Position numbers and translations under genes: made by a program | From: Anisodus tanguticus | Lineage: Eukaryota; Streptophyta; Magnoliopsida; Solanales; Solanaceae | DNA length: 64,000 bases | NCBI GenBank assembly: GCA_034509755.1 | Contig: CM067550.1 | Location: forward strand, 3,155,001 to 3,219,000 | Direction: 5' to 3' | Notes under the pieces: generated by a model | The model's database searches: none | The model's input: the letters and a program-made list of their open reading frames with translations, nothing else | Told to the model about the DNA's origin: nothing | In this document: positions 27,601 through 33,600 of the stretch, piece by piece | Numbering within the stretch: position 1 is the first letter of the stretch | Layout: the number at the start of each line of letters is the position of its first letter

Positions 27601-30600
27601 GACACAGCAATAAAATTATTAGTACTGTAAAAACCACTATGCACATTGAAGGTTTGTGTATATACCAGAGAGGAGAGTCAATCAGCAAATAGAACTAAAG
27701 AACATGACATAGAATCAGAAAAGAAAAGAAGAATAAGAGACAATAGATATACTATGTTGGAAATTTACTAAATGTGTAATTAAGTATATCCCATTAATTT
27801 ATGACTCGAACAATTGGGCCCGCACGTCGGAAATGTCGTTTCCACACACATGCACACGTAGTGCCAAGTATCGCAAATTTCATTAGTGAAAGAGATATTG
27901 GTGCGTATGTAATACGTTTGAGACATAGAATTATGGACGGTTATTGGCCAAATGACAGAGTATTCCACGTTGGTAAAAGAAGGAAGAAGTGTACGAAGTG
28001 TAAGATGAAACAAGTCGGAAATCGCCGCGGAGCCGTGAAGGGCCGCGGCGCCACACCGTCGGAGCCGCGGCGCCTCCAAAGCAGCGCCACGACGCAAATT
28101 GGTTGGCCAGTCATTAGAGCCGCGGCGCTTCGGAGACAGAATGCTGTGACGGGAAGTTGGAAAAATCTGACCTTTGGGTTGGTTTTGGAGCATTGATTCT
28201 CCATTACTTGCCATATGAATTCAGCCATTATTTGGTTGAATGTAACCCCTCAATCAAGTGCCATTACATGGCTATTGAAGGACATTAGTTGGCTAGTTGA
28301 GGGGTCTTCTCCTTACACTATAAATTGAGGCCTTTGGCTCAATTGAAACACACTACTCAACACTTAGAAAATACTCCAGATTTTCTGATTTCATCTTCTT
28401 CCTCTCTAGCAAAGTCACTATACTCAAAGTTCTTCAAGAGTAACACTTGAGTTTCCTTTGCTCATTTGTTAAGTTGTTGTTGTATCTTGGGAGACTATTG
28501 CTCAACACCATAAAAAGAGATATACGGGGCAATCTTGTCTTAAAGAAAGAGTGTCATCACTCGACTCAACGAATCACACGAGCAATCGGTTAAGTTCTTG
28601 ATTTCCAGTTTTATTGTAATAGTTAGTTCTACCATTGTAATAGTTACTTACTTCCCGTTCTCTACAACAATTGTATTGGACAATTGGGCCCGCACATCGG
28701 AAACGTCGTTTCTACACACGTGCACACGTAGTGCCAAGTATCGCAAATTTCATTAGTGAAAGAGATATTGGTACGTATGTAATACGTTTGAGACATAGAA
28801 TTATGGACGGTTATTGGCCAAATGACAGAGTATTCCACGTTGGTAAAAAAGGAAGAAGTGAAGTGTAAGTGTACGAAAGTGTAAGAAGTGTACAAATTGG
28901 TTGGCCACACCGTCGGAGCCGCGGCGCTCCCAAGCAGCGGCGAGTCACTAGAGCCGCGGCGCTTCGGAGCGACTTCGTGACGGGAAGTTGGATAAATTTG
29001 ACCTTTGGGCTAGTTTTGGAGCATTGATTCTCCATTACTTGCCATATGAATTCATCCATTATTTTTGAATGTAACCCTTCAATCAAGTGCCATTACATGG
29101 CTATTGAAGTCCATTAGTTGGCTAGTTGAGGGGTCTTCTCCTTACACTATAAATTGAGGCCTTTGGCTCAATTGAAACACACTACTCAACACTTAGAAAA
29201 TACTCCAGATTTTCTGATTTCATCTTCTTCCTCTCTAGCAAAGTCACTATACTCAAAGTTCTTCAAGAGTAACACTTGAGTTTCCTTTGCTCATTTGTTA
29301 AGTTGTTGTTGTATCTTGGGAGACTATTGCTCAACACCGTAAAAGGAGATATACGGGGCAATCTTGTCTTAAAGAAAGAGTGTCATCACTTGACTCAGCG
29401 AATCACACATGCAATCGGTTAAGTTCTTGATTTCCAGTTTTATTGTAATAGTTAGTTTATCCTTTCTACCATTGTAATAGTTACTTCCCGTTCCCTACAA
29501 CAATTGTATCCCAACAATTTTAAGACAAGATTTGTTGTAAGTAAGTTAGAAAGATGACTGGCATAGAACAAATTGCTTCGGATTCTGCCGCTGCTCAAGG
29601 CAATCCCTCTGCCTTCCCCACTGCTCAAGGCACTCCTAATGTCTTTCCGGTTGCTCAAGGCTCATCCAACGCCTTTACTGCCGCTCAAGGGAACGTTCGC
29701 GTTCCTCCACCCGCTGGATTTCACCATGAACGCCCTGAAAAGTTCATGGGGTCAAACTTCAAGAGATGGCAACAAAAGATGCTCTTCTATCTGACTGTTA
29801 TGGGAATGACATGTTACCTAACAGAAGATCCTCCACAAGCTGGAGATGAAATGGACCCTTCGCCTTCTGAAACGGGTAAAGGGGGCCTAGGTATCCATGT
29901 CATTAATGGCATGAAGATGGTTCTTGATGCATGGAGTCATAGTGATTTCATGTGTAAGAATTACATATTGAACTGCTTGTCAGACCCTCCCTACACGGTG
30001 TATTGCACCGTTGGCACTGCCAAAGAGTTGTGGGAGAAGCTGCAAAAGAAGTACAACGCACAAGATGCAGGTACTAAGAAATTCATCGTTGGGAAATTTC
30101 TGAAATTTCAAATGGTGGATAATAAAACAGTGATGTCCCAAGTCCAGGAATTCCAAATGGTTCTACATCACCTGGATTTGGAAGGTATGAAACCAAACGA
30201 GCAGTTTTTGGTTGCATCACTGATTGAAAAGTTACCTCCTTCATGGAATGAGTTTATGAGTTACTTAAAACTCAAGACAAAGGAGATGACATTTGAAGAA
30301 CTTATTATCAAACTCCAAATTCAGGAAGATAATAAGAAGGCCTTGCCTAGGGGTAAACAACCCGCTGAGGCAAAGGCAAATCTGGCTGAGGCCAAAGGGA
30401 ACCCAAGCAAGAAGCGCAAGTTCCAAAAAGACAGCAAGACCCAAGCAGCGGAGAAGTTCAAAGGAAACTGTCACTACTGTGGGAAACCTGGTCACATGAT
30501 CAAGGACTGCCGCAAGCTCAAGACTGAGCAACAAGAGAAGGCCAAGGCTAAGGGCAAGGCACAGGTTAACGTCGTCAAAGACCATTTCTGGACGACATGA

Positions 30601-33600
30601 TTGAGGAGTTCTCAACGGTGGTGCTAGAAGCAAACCTGGTTGAGAATCTCATGCAATGGTGGATGGACACAGGTGCTACAAGACACATCTGTTCCAATAG
30701 AGATGCCTTCTCCACTTATACACCGGTTACAAACAAAAGTTGTTCATGGGCAACAACGCTTCCTCTGACGTGCTGGGGTATGAAAGGTAGTCCTGAAGAT
30801 GACTTATGGAAAGGAGCTCACTCTGAAGGAAGTGATGCATGTTCCTGAGATTAGAAGAAATTTAATTTCAGGTCCTTTATTGGTTAATGCTGGTTTTAGG
30901 CTAGTGTTTGAGTCCAATAAATTTGTAGTCACTAAGAATGGAACGTTTGTGGGAAGAGGATTCGTCTGTGAAGGCCTCTTCAAAGTAAACACCATGTCTG
31001 TATTACGTACAAGCAATAATATTGAAGCCTCTTTTTCTTACTTGCTCGAGTCCTCTAATTTATGGCATCATAGATTAGGACATGTCAACTACAAATCCAT
31101 CCAAAGGTTGGTAAAGTTGGAGTTGTTGCCGTCTATTAACGTAAACCCTCAACATAAGTGTGAGGTGTGCGTAGAGGCAAAACTCACAAAGTTTCCTTTT
31201 CGATCCGTCGAAAGGAATACCGCTCCTCTAGAACTTATTCACACATATATATGTGATTTGAAGTTTGCACAAACTAGGGGAACAAGTACTTTGTGACATT
31301 CATTGATGATAGCACAAGGTATTGTTACCTTTACTTGTTGAAAAGTAAGGATGAAGCCTTTGAAGCGTTCCGATGTTACAAAACAGAAGTTGAGAACCAA
31401 CTAAGCATGCGGATTAAATCCATTCGTAGCAATAGAGGGGGAGAATACGTAGCGCCATTTGAGGAATATTGTGCCCAATCAGGCATTGTTCATTAAACGA
31501 CGACTCCATACTCACCTCAATCGAACGGTGTGGCAGAACGTAAGAACCGCACATTGAAGGAAATGATAAATGTCTTGCTCATCAATTTCGGTCTTCTCCA
31601 AAACATGTGGGGAGAAGCTGTCCTTACCGCTAATACGATTCTTAACAGAGTCCCACATAAGGGTAAGGACAAAACTCCATATGAATCATGGAAAGGAAAG
31701 AAACCCACCTATAAATATTTAAAGGTGTGGGGTTGTTTGGCAAAGGTTGAAGTACCCAAGCCAAAGCAGGTCAAGATTGGGCCTAAGACTGTAGATTGCA
31801 TATTCATCGGATATGCAAATAACAGTAGTGCTTATCGCTTCTTAGTGCATAAGTCAGATATTTCAGATATCCACGGGGGTACAATCATGGAATCAAGGAA
31901 TGCTCAATTCTTTGAAGATACCTTTCCTAGAAAGGAAAAAGACATAACCTCTCGCAAACGAAGTTATGAACAAAGCTCTCAAGAACCGGGAGTCGTTGAC
32001 GGCCCAGATCTAGATGGTTCAAATCTAGTGGATCTCGAAGTGGCTGAATATCCAGAATCTAGTGTTCCAGATTCTCAGAACTTGAAGACTCCAGAGATGG
32101 AACTACGGTGAAGTAAAAGGGCCAGGAAGGATAAATCCTTTGGTCCTGACTTTGTAGCTTATATGGTTGATGATGAACCAAGGACAATTGCTGAAGCATT
32201 GTCAACTCCAGAGGCACCGCTCTGGAAAGAAGCTATTGAGAGTGAAATAGGCTCCATTCTGCATAACCATACTTGGGAGTTGGTTGATCTTCCTCCGGAA
32301 AATAAACCGTTGGGATGTAAATGGATACTCAAACGGAAGTATAAAGCAGATGGGTCTATAGATAAGTACAAGGTCAGGTTGGTAGTCAAGGGCCATCGGC
32401 AAAAGGAAGGCCTTGACTACTTTGATACGTACTCCCCGGTGTCTAGGATGACGTCCATACGAGTATTCATTGCGATCGCAGCGTTGCGTGACCTTGAGAT
32501 ACATCAAATGGATGTCAAGACAGCCTTCCTAAATGGTGATTTGGAAGAAGAAATTTATATGGACCAACCCGAGGGGTATGTGGTTCTAGGGCAAGAGAAG
32601 AAAGTATGTCGGCTTGTCAAATCTCTGTACGGGCTGAAACAAGCCCCGAAGCAATGGCACGAAAAATTTGATAGTACTCTACTATCGAAGGGTTTCGCCA
32701 TTAATGAGTGTGACAAATGTGTCTACGTGAAAGGTAACTCTGACTCGTTTGTTATGATATGCCTGTATGTAGACGACATGTTGATCACAGGGAGCAGTCC
32801 TAGCATAATTCTAGAGACTAAGAACATGTTGAAACAATGCTTCGACATGAAGGATATGGGTATCGCAAATGTCATATTAGGGATAAAAATCTCTAAGACG
32901 TCTGACGGACTGGTCTTATCTCAGTCTCACTACATCGAGGATGTTTTGAGAAAGTTTGAGATGTATGACAGTTCGCCTATAAAGTCACCAATGGATAGAA
33001 ATCAAAAGCTTGATAAAAAATCGTGGTGCACCCATATGCCAGGAGCAATATGCACAGGTGATTGGTAGTTTGATGTACATAACAAACTGCACCCGACCTG
33101 ATATTGCTTATGCAGTCAACAAGTTGGCTAGGTTTACCCGTAATCCGAGTGATGATTACTGGAAGGCGTTGAATCGGGTACTTCACTACCTGAAATACAC
33201 GCTAACTTACGGGTTGCATTATTCGAGATATACAGCTGTACTAGAGGGGTACAAGCAAACTTGCATCGCCCGATACACGATGGAATCGGAGTTTATCGCT
33301 TTAGATAAAGCAGGAGAAGAAGCTGAGTGGCTTCACGACTTCTTAGAGGATGTTCCTTATTGGAACAAACCTGTACCTTCTGTAATGATCCACTGCGATA
33401 GCCAGTCGGCTCTAGGAAGGGCACGGAATTCTATGTACAACGGCAAGTCTCGTCATATTCGACGGAGACATAAGACCGTTAGGCAGCTGATCACCACGGG
33501 TATAATATCCATTGATTACATAAAATCAAAGGATAACATAGCTGACCCACTGACAAAGGGCTTACCCAAGGATCAGATGTTCTGCCTGTCTAGGGGAATG

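Noticed and set aside
27801..28196. 131-residue open frame in the outer copia LTR, and similar ones in the other LTRs
   Set aside because: It lies inside the LTR, differs in length among the three copies because of U3 unit number, and has no domain.
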